64,000 nt of DNA from Mucilaginibacter sp. (lineage in GTDB: Bacteria; Bacteroidota; Bacteroidia; Sphingobacteriales; Sphingobacteriaceae). This document shows, one piece after another, positions 55,292-63,985 of the stretch. The stretch spans positions 1 to 64,000 of the forward strand of contig NZ_JAQBOC010000041.1 in assembly GCF_028288225.1 (NCBI RefSeq), written 5' to 3'. The notes under the pieces are model-generated. The model ran no database searches. It worked only from the letters and a program-made list of their open reading frames with translations, and was not told the DNA's origin. The stretch's first letter is position 1. Every line of letters begins with the position of its first letter. A program made the position numbers and the translations under genes.

Positions 55292-56566
55292 GTGATTATA
55301 CAGGTCGCAGATCGGGAGAGTTTTAAAAAGAAGGTCTTGCAATGGGCATCAGCTTTTGATGTTTGCTGTTACCTGGATTCAAATAATTTTACTGATCCTT
55401 ACTCAAAATTTGATACTTTAATTGCTGCCGGCGTTAAGGCTGATATGGCAGCCAATACCGGTACTGCTTTTGAGCAACTGGAACAATTTCGTAAACAACA
55501 CACAGGCTGGATGACCGGCTTTTTTACTTATGACCTGAAGAACGAAATTGAAAATTTAACTTCTGAAAACCCCGATCACCTGCGGTTTCCGGATCTGTAT
55601 TTTTTTGTTCCGCAACATTTGATGATCATAAGGGGTAGTGAGGTTGAAATAATTGCTGATGATGCGCAAGATATTTTAAATGATATTGAGCAGCAGATAC
55701 TTCATACAAATGGCCAGGCTTCCGTAGTAAATACTCAATCCCGTTTAAGTAAACAGCAATATTTAGATTCAGTTGAAAAAATAAAAGAACATATAAATCG
55801 GGGTGATATTTATGTAACCAATTTTTGCCAGGAGTTTTTTGCTGAAAATGCAGTTATCGACCCACTGGCTGTATTCTTAAAACTGAATGAAGTTTCTCCC
55901 AATCCCTTTTCTGCTTTTTTTAAGTGGAAAGATAATTATATCATTTGTGCCACACCAGAGCGTTTCCTAGCTAAGCGGGGCGATAAGCTAATATCGCAGC
56001 CAATAAAAGGAACAGCCAAAAGAGGGAGTACACTAGCCGAGGATGAACGGAACATCCGGGAATTAAGAACCCATAGCAAGGAGCTGCAGGAAAACGTTAT
56101 GATAGTGGATCTTGTGCGAAATGATCTGACCCGGTCGGCTAAAGAGGGTTCAGTTAAGGCCGAAGAATTATATAGTATTTCCAGCTTCCGGCATGTACAT
56201 CAAATGATCTCGACAGTTGTATGTGAGATAGCAGACAACGTAAGCCCCGTACAGGCCATTAAAAACACCTTTCCTATGGGCAGCATGACCGGCGCTCCCA
56301 AGATTAGCTCGATGCAGCTGATGGAAGAATATGAACAAAGCAGGAGAGGGGTTTATTCGGGTGCGATAGGTTATTTTAGTGCGGATGATGATTTTGATTT
56401 TAATGTGGTGATCCGCACACTGCTGTATAACCAGGATAATAAATACCTGTCATTCCATGCGGGCAGCGCCATTACCTACCATGCTGATGCAGAAAAGGAA
56501 TATGAAGAGTGCTTACTTAAAGCGCAGGCAATATTGGAGGTGTTAGGGAATCTGACTTTAATCTAA
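55292..56566 (+). CDS. pabB: Aminodeoxychorismate synthase component I (PabB)
   Basis: 424 residues from GTG 55292 (next residues IIQVADRES). It turns chorismate and ammonia into aminodeoxychorismate for folate. The catalytic PIKGTAKRG motif has the lysine found in PabB, where anthranilate synthases have alanine. Also VDLVRNDLTRSAKEGSV and PMGSMTGAPKISSMQLM. No pabA or pabC gene is adjacent. The start at 55265 (TTG) lies inside the terminator tail and was rejected. Confidence 0.92.
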   Translation: MIIQVADRESFKKKVLQWASAFDVCCYLDSNNFTDPYSKFDTLIAAGVKADMAANTGTAFEQLEQFRKQHTGWMTGFFTYDLKNEIENLTSENPDHLRFPDLYFFVPQHLMIIRGSEVEIIADDAQDILNDIEQQILHTNGQASVVNTQSRLSKQQYLDSVEKIKEHINRGDIYVTNFCQEFFAENAVIDPLAVFLKLNEVSPNPFSAFFKWKDNYIICATPERFLAKRGDKLISQPIKGTAKRGSTLAEDERNIRELRTHSKELQENVMIVDLVRNDLTRSAKEGSVKAEELYSISSFRHVHQMISTVVCEIADNVSPVQAIKNTFPMGSMTGAPKISSMQLMEEYEQSRRGVYSGAIGYFSADDDFDFNVVIRTLLYNQDNKYLSFHAGSAITYHADAEKEYEECLLKAQAILEVLGNLTLI

Positions 56567-56606
56567 AATTGTCTAATTCATTGGTTTTGTTTAATTTTAC
56601 AATACC

Positions 56607-56628
56607 ACAGAAACAAATTTGTTTCTGT
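56607..56628. promoter_or_regulatory. Perfect 22-bp palindrome, likely operator of the toxin-antitoxin pair
   Basis: ACAGAAACAAA (56607-56617) directly abuts its reverse complement TTTGTTTCTGT (56618-56628). It ends 12 bases before the antitoxin ATG, where an autoregulating antitoxin would bind. AAATTTG at its centre may be part of the -7 box. Confidence 0.75.
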
Positions 56629-56640
56629 TTGAAAATTTAT

Positions 56641-56880
56641 ATGGTACGAACAAGCATAACTCCTAAGCAAACAGATATTCATCTTTCTGTACCAATGAAT
56701 TATGTTGGTAGAAAAATAGAAGTGCTAATTTATCCTGTTGATGAATTAACGGATGAATTGACAAATGAACTGCCTAAAAAAAAGCCATCTGATTTTGCAG
56801 GTACTCTTAGTAAAGAGGAAGGAGAAAAATTCCAAGAGTATTTGAAGCAAGCCCGAAACGAATGGGAAAGAAATTTCTGA
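56641..56880 (+). CDS. Antitoxin of a VapBC-like type II pair
   Basis: 79 residues from ATG 56641 (MVRTSITPKQTDIHLSVPMN). It has the beta-strand-like N-terminal DNA-binding look of AbrB/SpoVT-type or ribbon-helix-helix antitoxins (ITPKQTDIHLSVPMNYVGRK), then a flexible acidic middle (DELTDELTNELPKKKPSD) and a helical C-terminus (SKEEGEKFQEYLKQARNEWE) for toxin binding. The toxin gene overlaps it by 19 bases. The upstream ATG 56569 would include the operator. Family assignment is by context. Confidence 0.8.
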   Translation: MVRTSITPKQTDIHLSVPMNYVGRKIEVLIYPVDELTDELTNELPKKKPSDFAGTLSKEEGEKFQEYLKQARNEWERNF

Positions 56881-57242
56881 TAGATACTAATATCTTAATA
56901 GACTTTCAGACTAGAAATATACCTCAAAAAGGGTTTGAATATGTTGTACAAGCTATTGATGATTCTTTCAACGTTTCATTTATAAGCTATATTGAATTTG
57001 TTGGTTATAAAAATGTAACACTGGCTATGGAAAGCTTTATTGCATTAGCTGATGTAATTGAAATAAACAAAAACATCATTAACCAAACGGTTTTAATTCG
57101 CAAAACCCATCAGATTAAACTTCCTGATGCCATTATTGCTGCCACTGCAATTATATATGACCTTATTTTGGTAAGCCATAATAATAAGGATTTTAAAAAT
57201 ATTAAAAAGCTACATATAGTTGATCCATATAAGTTTGAGTAA
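56862..57242 (+). CDS. PIN-domain toxin (VapC-like RNase)
   Basis: 126 residues of the PIN fold: FLIDTNILIDF (first Asp), FISYIEFVGYKN (Glu), KLPDAIIAATAIIYDLILVS (second acidic pair) and VSHNNKDFKNIKKLHIVDP (Asp). These would form the Mg-dependent RNase site. Overlap with the preceding antitoxin gene is typical. The pair is AT-rich compared with pabB, as for a recent acquisition. Confidence 0.88.
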   Translation: MGKKFLIDTNILIDFQTRNIPQKGFEYVVQAIDDSFNVSFISYIEFVGYKNVTLAMESFIALADVIEINKNIINQTVLIRKTHQIKLPDAIIAATAIIYDLILVSHNNKDFKNIKKLHIVDPYKFE

Positions 57243-57266
57243 CTGGTATGGATTTAAGTATTATTC

Positions 57267-57996
57267 TTAATCACTCTCTTCTCCCCCAATCCTCACACTA
57301 ATTGCTGACCCGTTTGCAAAGAAAGCTGAGTATGGTTTTTGGCTTAAAAACGAAAACGGCAAAAATTCTTCTCCATATAATTCAGTTATATCGGCATCAA
57401 AAACATACTCTTTAACCTTAGCTGTCTGCCATGATATATGCTCAACCTGGTACTCCATGGCTTTTGTATCGGTTAGCCTGTTATACCCCCAATAATGTTC
57501 ACAAATAAACTCCTCGGGGCTTCCTGGCGGTATATCTTCAAATTGATTGCTTACTGTAGCGCCCAGTTTATTCCAGCGACCCTTTAGCTTCCACGTAGGA
57601 GAATTCAGTATGATCAGCACCTACAGGAATCTGTGAGTGCCGCATGGGCAGCACACGGTAATGCTCTTTATATAAATTGTTTGCTATAAGTACAATAATG
57701 CCTTTGGGGACGATCTCGCTTATAAAAACAGCGCCACGTTTCCATTCATTACCATCAAAATGCTTTACATAAAAACGCAGGTTAACTTCTTCAAAATTTA
57801 TATGGAACGGCCATTTTATGCCGATAACCTTTGTATCATTAAACATAAAACCAACCATACTTACTAATGCTTTTCCCTGCCAAAGATCAAGCTCTGTTGA
57901 TGGGGGAAGATAAGGTGTCAGGATGGCCGGATCAACTTCATAATTCAGCATCAGCAGGTTGTTCCACAGTGCTTCTAAAAATTTACGTTTGCCCAT
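57267..57996 (-). pseudogene. DUF2071 (YqjF-like) gene with a frame break
   Basis: The 5' part (from 57996, GKRKFLEALWNNLLMLNYEV, then HYRVLPMRHSQIPVGADHTE) and 3' part (TWKLKGRWNKLG, then EEFICEHYWGYNRLTDTKAM) are adjacent halves of one DUF2071 protein but lie in different frames. The break is near 57597-57605 and amounts to one extra base or two missing. Otherwise the protein would be about 240 residues. Alternatively it is a sequencing error. It starts 7 bases before the M48 terminator. Confidence 0.83.
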
Positions 57997-58002
57997 AAAA
58001 TA

Positions 58003-58030
58003 TAAAATCCCGCATTGGCGGGAGAAAAAT
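58003..58030 (-). terminator. Intrinsic terminator of the M48 gene
   Basis: On the minus strand, stem TCCCGC / GCGGGA with loop CAAT, then TTTTATATTTT. Confidence 0.85.
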
Positions 58031-58831
58031 TTAGTGTTTGTAATACTTCATAGCTTCGGGGATCCGGTTTTGGATATCCGCAATACGGGTTGCATCAGCA
58101 GGGTGTGTGCTTAAAAGTTCAGGTGGCGCTCCGCCTTTGTTTTGTGCTGCCATTATTTGCCAAAAGGCGATTGCAGCATGAGGATCATACCCAGCTAGGG
58201 CCATAAATGTAAGGCCTAATCTATCAGCTTCCGATTCCTGGTTGCGTGAATATTTTAACAGCACTAAATTACCACCAACGCCATATAGCTGGTTAATGAT
58301 GCCTTGCGTTGCCTGGCTATTAGTTGACGAGGCAGCGCTAACGGCACCTCCTATACCCTGCACAGCCATCTGTTGTGAGATCCTTTCGGCAGAATGACGT
58401 GCTATGGCATGACCAATTTCATGGCCCATAACTGTTGCCAGCATAGCATCAGTTTTGGCTAACGGCATTAAACCACTGTAAACAGCAACTTTTCCGCCGG
58501 GCATGCACCAGGCATTAACTTCGTTGCTTTTTATCAGGTTAAATTCCCATTTAAAACTGTACTGGTCACCAAAGCCATTGGTTTTTAAATAACCCTCAAT
58601 AGCTGTGGCAAGCTGGGCGCCAACTCTTTTTACACGCTGGGCATCGGTCCCCGTATTTATAACTGAAGTTTTAGGATCGGATAACAGCTGGCTGTAGCTT
58701 TGCGCTGCCGATTGATTTATTTGAGTGTCATCAACTAATTTTAATTGTTTGCGGCCAGTGAGGGGAACTGTTGAGCAGGAACAAAGTATTAGAGTAACTA
58801 CTACTGTAATAACCGAAAGTATATTTTTCAT
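58031..58831 (-). CDS. M48-family metallopeptidase, lipoprotein
   Basis: 266 residues. A lipoprotein signal (VVTLILCSCSTVP) anchors it, probably to the outer membrane. The zinc protease motif GHEIGHAIARHSAER (HExxH) and a downstream EADRLGLTFMALAGYDP (Glu ligand) match BepA/LoiP-type proteases that police envelope proteins. It overlaps plsY by four bases (ATGA). Confidence 0.93.
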   Translation of the reverse strand: MKNILSVITVVVTLILCSCSTVPLTGRKQLKLVDDTQINQSAAQSYSQLLSDPKTSVINTGTDAQRVKRVGAQLATAIEGYLKTNGFGDQYSFKWEFNLIKSNEVNAWCMPGGKVAVYSGLMPLAKTDAMLATVMGHEIGHAIARHSAERISQQMAVQGIGGAVSAASSTNSQATQGIINQLYGVGGNLVLLKYSRNQESEADRLGLTFMALAGYDPHAAIAFWQIMAAQNKGGAPPELLSTHPADATRIADIQNRIPEAMKYYKH

Positions 58832-59478
58832 GTGGCTGTTTTTTTCTTAAACAAATTAACCCTCGACTCTTTACCCTTTAATAATCTTTCAATATTTTTT
58901 TGGTGTGTAACCAGTATCAATAAACATATTAACATTCCAAAAATAACCACCAGGTTATTGGTATACTTATTAAAAAAGAAAGTAACACCAATCAGGTAAG
59001 CAAAGCCGGCAGTAATTGAACTAAGTGATACGTACCGTGTAATTAAAAGTACAACTATAAACACTGATACACATAATAACGCGGCATTTAAGTTGACTGC
59101 TAAAACCATACCAAAAAGGGTGGCTATGCCCTTTCCACCCCTAAACCCGGCAAACACAGGGAACAGGTGACCCATAACAGCAGCTATACCCAAAGCTAAC
59201 TGGTAGCTTATATAATTGGAATGAAGGCCCCCGGTTGTTGAAACGCCGATGAAATAGGCCAGGTTAGTAGCTGTCCACCCTTTTAAGATATCAATTAACA
59301 TTACCGGGATCCCTGCCTTTTTACCTAACACCCTGAATGTGTTGGTTGCTCCGGCATTGCCGCTGCCATATTCCCTCACATCAACTCCGTAAAATGCCTG
59401 GCCTATCCAAACCGCTGTGGGGATAGAGCCGCAGAAATAGGCCAAAATAAGCGCTGAAATTGAGTAGACAGTTATCAT
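58828..59478 (-). CDS. plsY: Glycerol-3-phosphate acyltransferase PlsY
   Basis: 216 residues, five or so membrane segments. It transfers the acyl group from acyl-phosphate to glycerol 3-phosphate, the first step of phospholipid synthesis. The three family motifs are visible: SIPTAVWIG, GSGNAGATNTFRVLG and GHLFPVFAGFRGGKGIATL. No plsX is adjacent. Confidence 0.95.
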   Translation of the reverse strand: MITVYSISALILAYFCGSIPTAVWIGQAFYGVDVREYGSGNAGATNTFRVLGKKAGIPVMLIDILKGWTATNLAYFIGVSTTGGLHSNYISYQLALGIAAVMGHLFPVFAGFRGGKGIATLFGMVLAVNLNAALLCVSVFIVVLLITRYVSLSSITAGFAYLIGVTFFFNKYTNNLVVIFGMLICLLILVTHQKNIERLLKGKESRVNLFKKKTAT

Positions 59479-59526
59479 TTCACCGCAATATTAATAAATA
59501 GAATGCTTAATGTGTTAATCATTGTA

Positions 59527-59650
59527 AATTAGTGATTGGAGGTTAGAGATCAGAGGTTAGTTATAGCACCCCACTCTTTAATGCCTTTTTTTCCAATTGC
59601 TATATTTGATATTTGAAAGCTATTTTTCCGGCGGAACTAACCTCTAATCA
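59527..59650. repeat. Inverted word repeat between plsY and nadC
   Basis: GTGATTGGAGGTTAGAGATC and AGAGGTTAGTT (59530-59560) face AACTAACCTCTAATCAC (59636-59652). Same word class as 18895-18925 and 24712-24770. Confidence 0.7.
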
Positions 59651-59670
59651 CAAGTCGTCAATCTCTTCTC

Positions 59671-60513
59671 CTAAACCGCCTTTAAGCTCAAATCTAAACT
59701 TTTTACAGAATGGGTTAAAGCGCCTACTGATATATAATCAACCCGGCAGGCTGCATAGTCCCTGATATTATCGATAGTTATACCGCCAGATGCTTCTGTA
59801 ATAAACCTTCCATTAATAATTTTCACTGCTTCACGCAAGTCATCAAAATTAAAGTTATCCAGCAATATACGATTTATGCCCCCGGTTTGCAAAACTTGTT
59901 GCAGCTCTTCAAGGTTTCTTACTTCAATTTCAATTGCCAGCTTTTTGTTTTGATTAATGATATATTGTTGCGCATTTTTTATCGCCTGCATTATACCACC
60001 CGAATAATCAACATGATTATCTTTTATCAATATCATATCATACAGCCCAAAGCGGTGGTTTACCCCCCCGCCAATTCTAACGGCCCATTTTTCAAGATAC
60101 CGCATTCCCGGAGTTGTTTTGCGGGTATCTAAAACTTTGGTATTTGTACCATGTAAAAGGTCTACAATTTGGCGGGTTTTTGTGGCTATCCCGCTCATGC
60201 GCTGCATGCAGTTAAGCACCAGGCGTTCGGCTTTCAAAATGTTTTGTGCATCGCCTTCAACCTCAAAGGCAATGTCTTTTGGTTTTATCTTTTCGCCGTC
60301 ATTCAAAAACGTGGTTACTTTAAGGCCGGCATCAACAATATGAAATATTTCTAAAGCCAGCTCAATACCTGCCAAAATACCTTCGTCCTTTACTAAAAGT
60401 TTCGCTTTGCCCTTTGTGCCCGCAGGAATAGTTGCCAGCGATGTATGGTCGCCATCACCTACGTCTTCCTTAAGGGAATTTAAAATAAATTGATCAATAA
60501 GTAGTTTATCCAA
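59671..60513 (-). CDS. nadC: Quinolinate phosphoribosyltransferase (nicotinate-nucleotide pyrophosphorylase)
   Basis: Makes nicotinate mononucleotide from quinolinate and PRPP in de novo NAD synthesis. 280 residues. Motifs LDTRKTTPGMRYLEKWAVRI and GGGVNHRFGLYDMILIKDNH form the active site, and ASGGITIDNIRDYAACRVDY ends the barrel. Neither nadA nor nadB is adjacent. Confidence 0.95.
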   Translation of the reverse strand: MDKLLIDQFILNSLKEDVGDGDHTSLATIPAGTKGKAKLLVKDEGILAGIELALEIFHIVDAGLKVTTFLNDGEKIKPKDIAFEVEGDAQNILKAERLVLNCMQRMSGIATKTRQIVDLLHGTNTKVLDTRKTTPGMRYLEKWAVRIGGGVNHRFGLYDMILIKDNHVDYSGGIMQAIKNAQQYIINQNKKLAIEIEVRNLEELQQVLQTGGINRILLDNFNFDDLREAVKIINGRFITEASGGITIDNIRDYAACRVDYISVGALTHSVKSLDLSLKAV

Positions 60514-60548
60514 ATCTATAAGCTTTTTTGAAGCCCAAAAGTAATAAT

Positions 60549-60717
60549 AGTTGATGGTTCATGGTTCATAGTTCATGGAAAAAGTTCATAGGAAAGTTCA
60601 TAGTTGATGGTTCATAGTTCATGGAAAAAGAAAGGAGTGGCTTATAGATAAATGAAATAGCGGCCTTATGAGCTACAATTGTCCAGACCATGAACTATGA
60701 ACCATCAACTATGAACC
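60549..60717. repeat. Strong word-built inverted repeat between nadC and the DUF4783 gene
   Basis: Arms at 60595-60624 and 60688-60717 are reverse complements at 29 of 30 positions (GTTCATAGTTGATGGTTCAT then AGTTCATGG). A third, direct copy lies at 60549-60578. The loop is 63 bases and has no gene. Confidence 0.92.
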
Positions 60718-60724
60718 AAAAAAC

Positions 60725-61120
60725 CTACTTCACCTTTTCTGTTTCTATCCGCAGCTCGATCAGCGCCAGGCTGCCTTCGGTTTCTTTTAAAGTGTAGCCT
60801 ATACGGAAAGGCCCCTTTTGAGTGTTAACAATAAGTACAGCAAACAGGTAATTGGGGTTGGAGTTTACTTTATGAAGCATCTTAACAGATACCGGTTTAT
60901 TTTGACTGAAAAATTTATCTAAAATAAGGCCGGCCTGAACTTTTGAATAAACATTTTCTTCATCCTGCATGGTTATCTCCACGGTTTCAGCAAAAATTTT
61001 TGATAATTCGCGGGTATTTCCCTGGCGGATCAACTCGGCAACTTTATCTATGGGATCAACTGCGATAGCAGCAGGAATCATGTAAAAAATAATAAGCAAC
61101 GGCATGTAAAGTGGTTTCAT
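60725..61120 (-). CDS. DUF4783 protein, secreted
   Basis: 131 residues. The signal peptide ends around IPAAIAVDP, and the mature part (IDKVAELIRQGNTRELSKIF, FRIGYTLKETEGSLALIELR) has the cystatin/SnoaL-like alpha+beta look of the Bacteroidetes DUF4783 family. Function unknown. It is downstream of nothing on its strand and separated from nadC by the inverted repeat. Confidence 0.84.
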   Translation of the reverse strand: MKPLYMPLLIIFYMIPAAIAVDPIDKVAELIRQGNTRELSKIFAETVEITMQDEENVYSKVQAGLILDKFFSQNKPVSVKMLHKVNSNPNYLFAVLIVNTQKGPFRIGYTLKETEGSLALIELRIETEKVK

Positions 61121-61164
61121 ATACTATCAGACAACTATTGAAAATGAGCGTTACAGTAAATATT

Positions 61165-61250
61165 AATTAAGTTAATGGGGTTTAGGATGGCGATAATTCT
61201 ATTAACTTAATCAAATACTCGCATAATAAACTTAATCAACAATTAATTTA
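61165..61250. repeat. Word repeat before gpmI
   Basis: AATTAAGTTAATGGGG (about 61166-61181) faces CTATTAACTTAATC (61198-61212), followed by AAACTTAATCAACAATTAAT. The TTAACTTAATCAAC words recur at 53242-53326. Confidence 0.6.
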
Positions 61251-61270
61251 TAACTTAACAACGTTGCCTT

Positions 61271-61278
61271 TATATTTG
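61271..61278 (+). promoter_or_regulatory. -7 promoter box of gpmI, probably leaderless
   Basis: TATATTTG fits TAnnTTTG and ends four bases before the GTG at 61283, so the start site may coincide with the start codon. Confidence 0.6.
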
Positions 61279-61282
61279 CATT

Positions 61283-62806
61283 GTGGAAAGAAAGAAAAAA
61301 ATTGCGTTAATTATCCTCGATGGCTGGGGTTACGGCCGTAATGATGCGTCGAACGCTATAGTTGCAGCCAATACACCTTTTTTTGATTCAATGTTAAAAA
61401 AATATCCAAATTCAAAATTGGAGGCTTCGGGCACGGCTGTTGGTTTACCTGCAGGACAAATGGGAAATTCGGAGGTTGGGCACATGAATTTGGGTGCAGG
61501 CCGGGTTGTTTACCAGGAACTTGGCCGCATACATAAAGCTGTTGATGATAATGAGCTGCCAACAAATGCTGTTTTAAAAGAAGCCTTTGAATACGCTAAG
61601 CGAAATAATAAAAATGTACATTTTATTGGCCTTGTTTCTGATGGCGGCGTACATTCGCACATCAGGCATGTAAAAGGCCTATGTGATGCAGCCGCTGTTT
61701 ATGAGCTGAATAAGGTATTTATTCATGCCTTTTTGGATGGCCGTGATACTGACCCAAAATCGGGCGAAGGCTTTATAACGGAGCTTGAGGATTATATTGA
61801 AAAAACCAATGTAAAACTGGCATCGGTAATTGGCAGATATTTCGCTATGGACAGGGATAACCGCTGGGAACGGGTTAAACTGGCTTATGACCTGATGGTT
61901 AATGGTAAAGGCCAGCCAACTCAAAATATTATTCAATCAATAAAAGAATCGTACCTGCAAGGAGTTACTGATGAATTTATAAAACCCATTGTAAAGGTTG
62001 ATACAAACGGGCAGCCACTGGCAATAATTAAAGAAGGCGACGTTGTGATTTCCTTTAATTTCAGGACCGACAGGGGGCGTGAAATTACAGTAGCGTTAAC
62101 ACAAAGAGCTTTTCCTGAATATAATATGCATCCGCTGGATCTGCATTATATTACCATGGTGCCTTATGACGAAACCTTTAAGAATGTAAAGGTTGTATTT
62201 AATAAGGAAGACCTTACAAAAACCTTAGGCGAAGTTTTGCAGGATGCTGGCAAAAACCAGATCAGGATTGCCGAAACAGAAAAATATCCGCATGTTACGT
62301 TTTTCTTTTCAGGTGGCCGGGAAAAGGAATTTATTAATGAAAAACGCTTACTGGTACCATCGCCAAAGGTTGCAACTTATGATCTGCAGCCAGAGATGAG
62401 CGCCGAAGGGATCCGTGATGCCATTATCCCGGAGTTGAAAAGCGGATGGGCTGATTTTATCGTTTTAAATTTTGCAAATACAGATATGGTTGGCCACACC
62501 GGCGTATTCAGCGCAGTTATTAAAGCCGCTGAAACTGCCGATAGCTGCACAAAAGCTGTTGTAGAAACCGGCCTGGCAAACGGTTATTCATTTATAATTA
62601 TTGCCGACCATGGCAATGCCGATTATATGATAAACGATGATGGATCGCCAAATACTGCGCATACAACCAACCTGGTTCCGTGTATTATTATTGATGATGA
62701 TGTTAAGCAGGTTAAGGATGGTAAATTAGGTGATATAGCGCCTACGGTATTAAAAATTTTAGGGGTAGCAATTCCTGAACAAATGGGTGGTAATGTATTG
62801 GTGTAA
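61283..62806 (+). CDS. gpmI: 2,3-bisphosphoglycerate-independent phosphoglycerate mutase
   Basis: Interconverts 3- and 2-phosphoglycerate using two metal ions and a phosphoserine. 507 residues from GTG 61283 (then ERKKKIALIILDGWGYG). The catalytic serine lies in GQMGNSEVGHMNLGAG; DGRDTDPKSGEGF, FNFRTDRGREIT and ADHGNADYMIND supply the metal and substrate ligands. The last 14 bases overlap the next gene. Confidence 0.96.
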   Translation: MERKKKIALIILDGWGYGRNDASNAIVAANTPFFDSMLKKYPNSKLEASGTAVGLPAGQMGNSEVGHMNLGAGRVVYQELGRIHKAVDDNELPTNAVLKEAFEYAKRNNKNVHFIGLVSDGGVHSHIRHVKGLCDAAAVYELNKVFIHAFLDGRDTDPKSGEGFITELEDYIEKTNVKLASVIGRYFAMDRDNRWERVKLAYDLMVNGKGQPTQNIIQSIKESYLQGVTDEFIKPIVKVDTNGQPLAIIKEGDVVISFNFRTDRGREITVALTQRAFPEYNMHPLDLHYITMVPYDETFKNVKVVFNKEDLTKTLGEVLQDAGKNQIRIAETEKYPHVTFFFSGGREKEFINEKRLLVPSPKVATYDLQPEMSAEGIRDAIIPELKSGWADFIVLNFANTDMVGHTGVFSAVIKAAETADSCTKAVVETGLANGYSFIIIADHGNADYMINDDGSPNTAHTTNLVPCIIIDDDVKQVKDGKLGDIAPTVLKILGVAIPEQMGGNVLV

Positions 62807-63350
62807 ATTAAGGCCATTTACAACTATTGCTTTAATTGGCAGTATAATGATAAGTGGCCTGGCTTGCCGGCCAGACGTTAAGGAGGAAAATGCTGCCACC
62901 TTAAAGTATTTTGATATTAAAGGATATTTTACTGCCGATACCGCGCGCCTTAACAAGCTGAGCAGGATGGTTACTAAAACGGTAACACATAATGGCGTTA
63001 CCGAAAACAAAAAAGTAAAAATTGATAACTGGGGGCACGAGCTTGATATGTTTACGGGTGCAGATATAAACAGGCCGGCCTGGAAAAATAGTTATACCAT
63101 AGCTACCGGGGATAACCTGGTATTATATAAGGCCAAAGAGGATGAACTTAAAGTGCGCGAGATAATCATTAAAAAAGATAAAGAAAAAGTAAAGTGGATA
63201 GTGATATACACCCGGACTAAAAACATATTATACCAAACCACCGAAAAGCTGAGTTATTTTCCCGATTCGCTATATTTGATTGAAAAGGACCAACGGGTAA
63301 AGCTAATGGGAAGGAACCGGTATAAAATACAGGGAGTAATTGAGCAGTAA
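62793..63350 (+). CDS. Lipoprotein of unknown function
   Basis: About 185 residues from ATG 62793. Lipobox ISGLAC with the mature Cys near residue 25 (CRPDVKEENAATLKYFDIKG). The rest is a beta-rich soluble domain, KKVKIDNWGHELDMFTGADI and ENKKVKI, with no recognised family. It overlaps the end of gpmI, so the two are co-transcribed, an arrangement that may only reflect compactness. GTG 62787 is another possible start. Confidence 0.75.
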   Translation: MYWCKLRPFTTIALIGSIMISGLACRPDVKEENAATLKYFDIKGYFTADTARLNKLSRMVTKTVTHNGVTENKKVKIDNWGHELDMFTGADINRPAWKNSYTIATGDNLVLYKAKEDELKVREIIIKKDKEKVKWIVIYTRTKNILYQTTEKLSYFPDSLYLIEKDQRVKLMGRNRYKIQGVIEQ

Positions 63351-63355
63351 GCTTA

Positions 63356-63985
63356 TTATTTATGGGCCATTGCCTCGTCAAGCCTTTGTTTTGAAAGATC
63401 AATCAGTGCAGATATATCTGATCTTCCCGGATTATCTGCTAAAACCTTTTCAAGGTCGGCTAAAGATGCTTTAAAAGAGTTTATAGCCCTTGCCTTATCA
63501 TAAGCACGGCCGGTAGCCTGTATTTTAAATACACCATACTCACGATACGCAATGCCCCTAACCTGGTGATATTTATTTCTGGTATCATCCGGATCAATAG
63601 ATATTGCTTTAGTCAGATCAAATATCGACCCTAACAAATACTTTTCCCTATCTGCCGAAGAAAGCTGGTTGTCTTTGCCCAAATAGCTTTTTGCCCTGGC
63701 CCTGTAGTAATAAGCGGTTGCATCCACAGGGTTTATTGCTATTTCTTTAGTGTAAGCTGCAATTGATTTTTTGTAGTTTTCGCTATGATAATAGGAGTAG
63801 CCAAGCATTAGCAAAGCAGTGGAGTTTGTTGAATCAATAAGGCATGCTTTTTCAAGCTGCGCTACTGCAACTTTAAAATCTCCGTCCATTAAAGCCTGCT
63901 GCCCTAACTTTACATATGAGTTTTGGGCAGATGCGTTTTCAAAAGAAGAAATTATCAGAAAAGATATTATTACCGAAATCTTCAT
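63356..63985 (-). CDS. TPR-repeat periplasmic protein
   Basis: 209 residues. The signal peptide (MKISVIISFLIISSFENASA) is followed by about four TPR units: ALMDGDFKVAVAQLEKACLI, ALLMLGYSYYHSENYKKSIA, AYYYRARAKSYLGKD and further helices (NSFKASLADLEKVLADNPGR). TPRs usually mediate protein binding. It converges on the lipoprotein gene with five bases between stop codons; no operon partner is seen before the window ends. Confidence 0.86.
   Translation of the reverse strand: MKISVIISFLIISSFENASAQNSYVKLGQQALMDGDFKVAVAQLEKACLIDSTNSTALLMLGYSYYHSENYKKSIAAYTKEIAINPVDATAYYYRARAKSYLGKDNQLSSADREKYLLGSIFDLTKAISIDPDDTRNKYHQVRGIAYREYGVFKIQATGRAYDKARAINSFKASLADLEKVLADNPGRSDISALIDLSKQRLDEAMAHK

Noticed and set aside
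56569..56640. Longer antitoxin start at 56569
   Set aside because: It would translate the palindromic operator; ATG 56641 fits the domain start.
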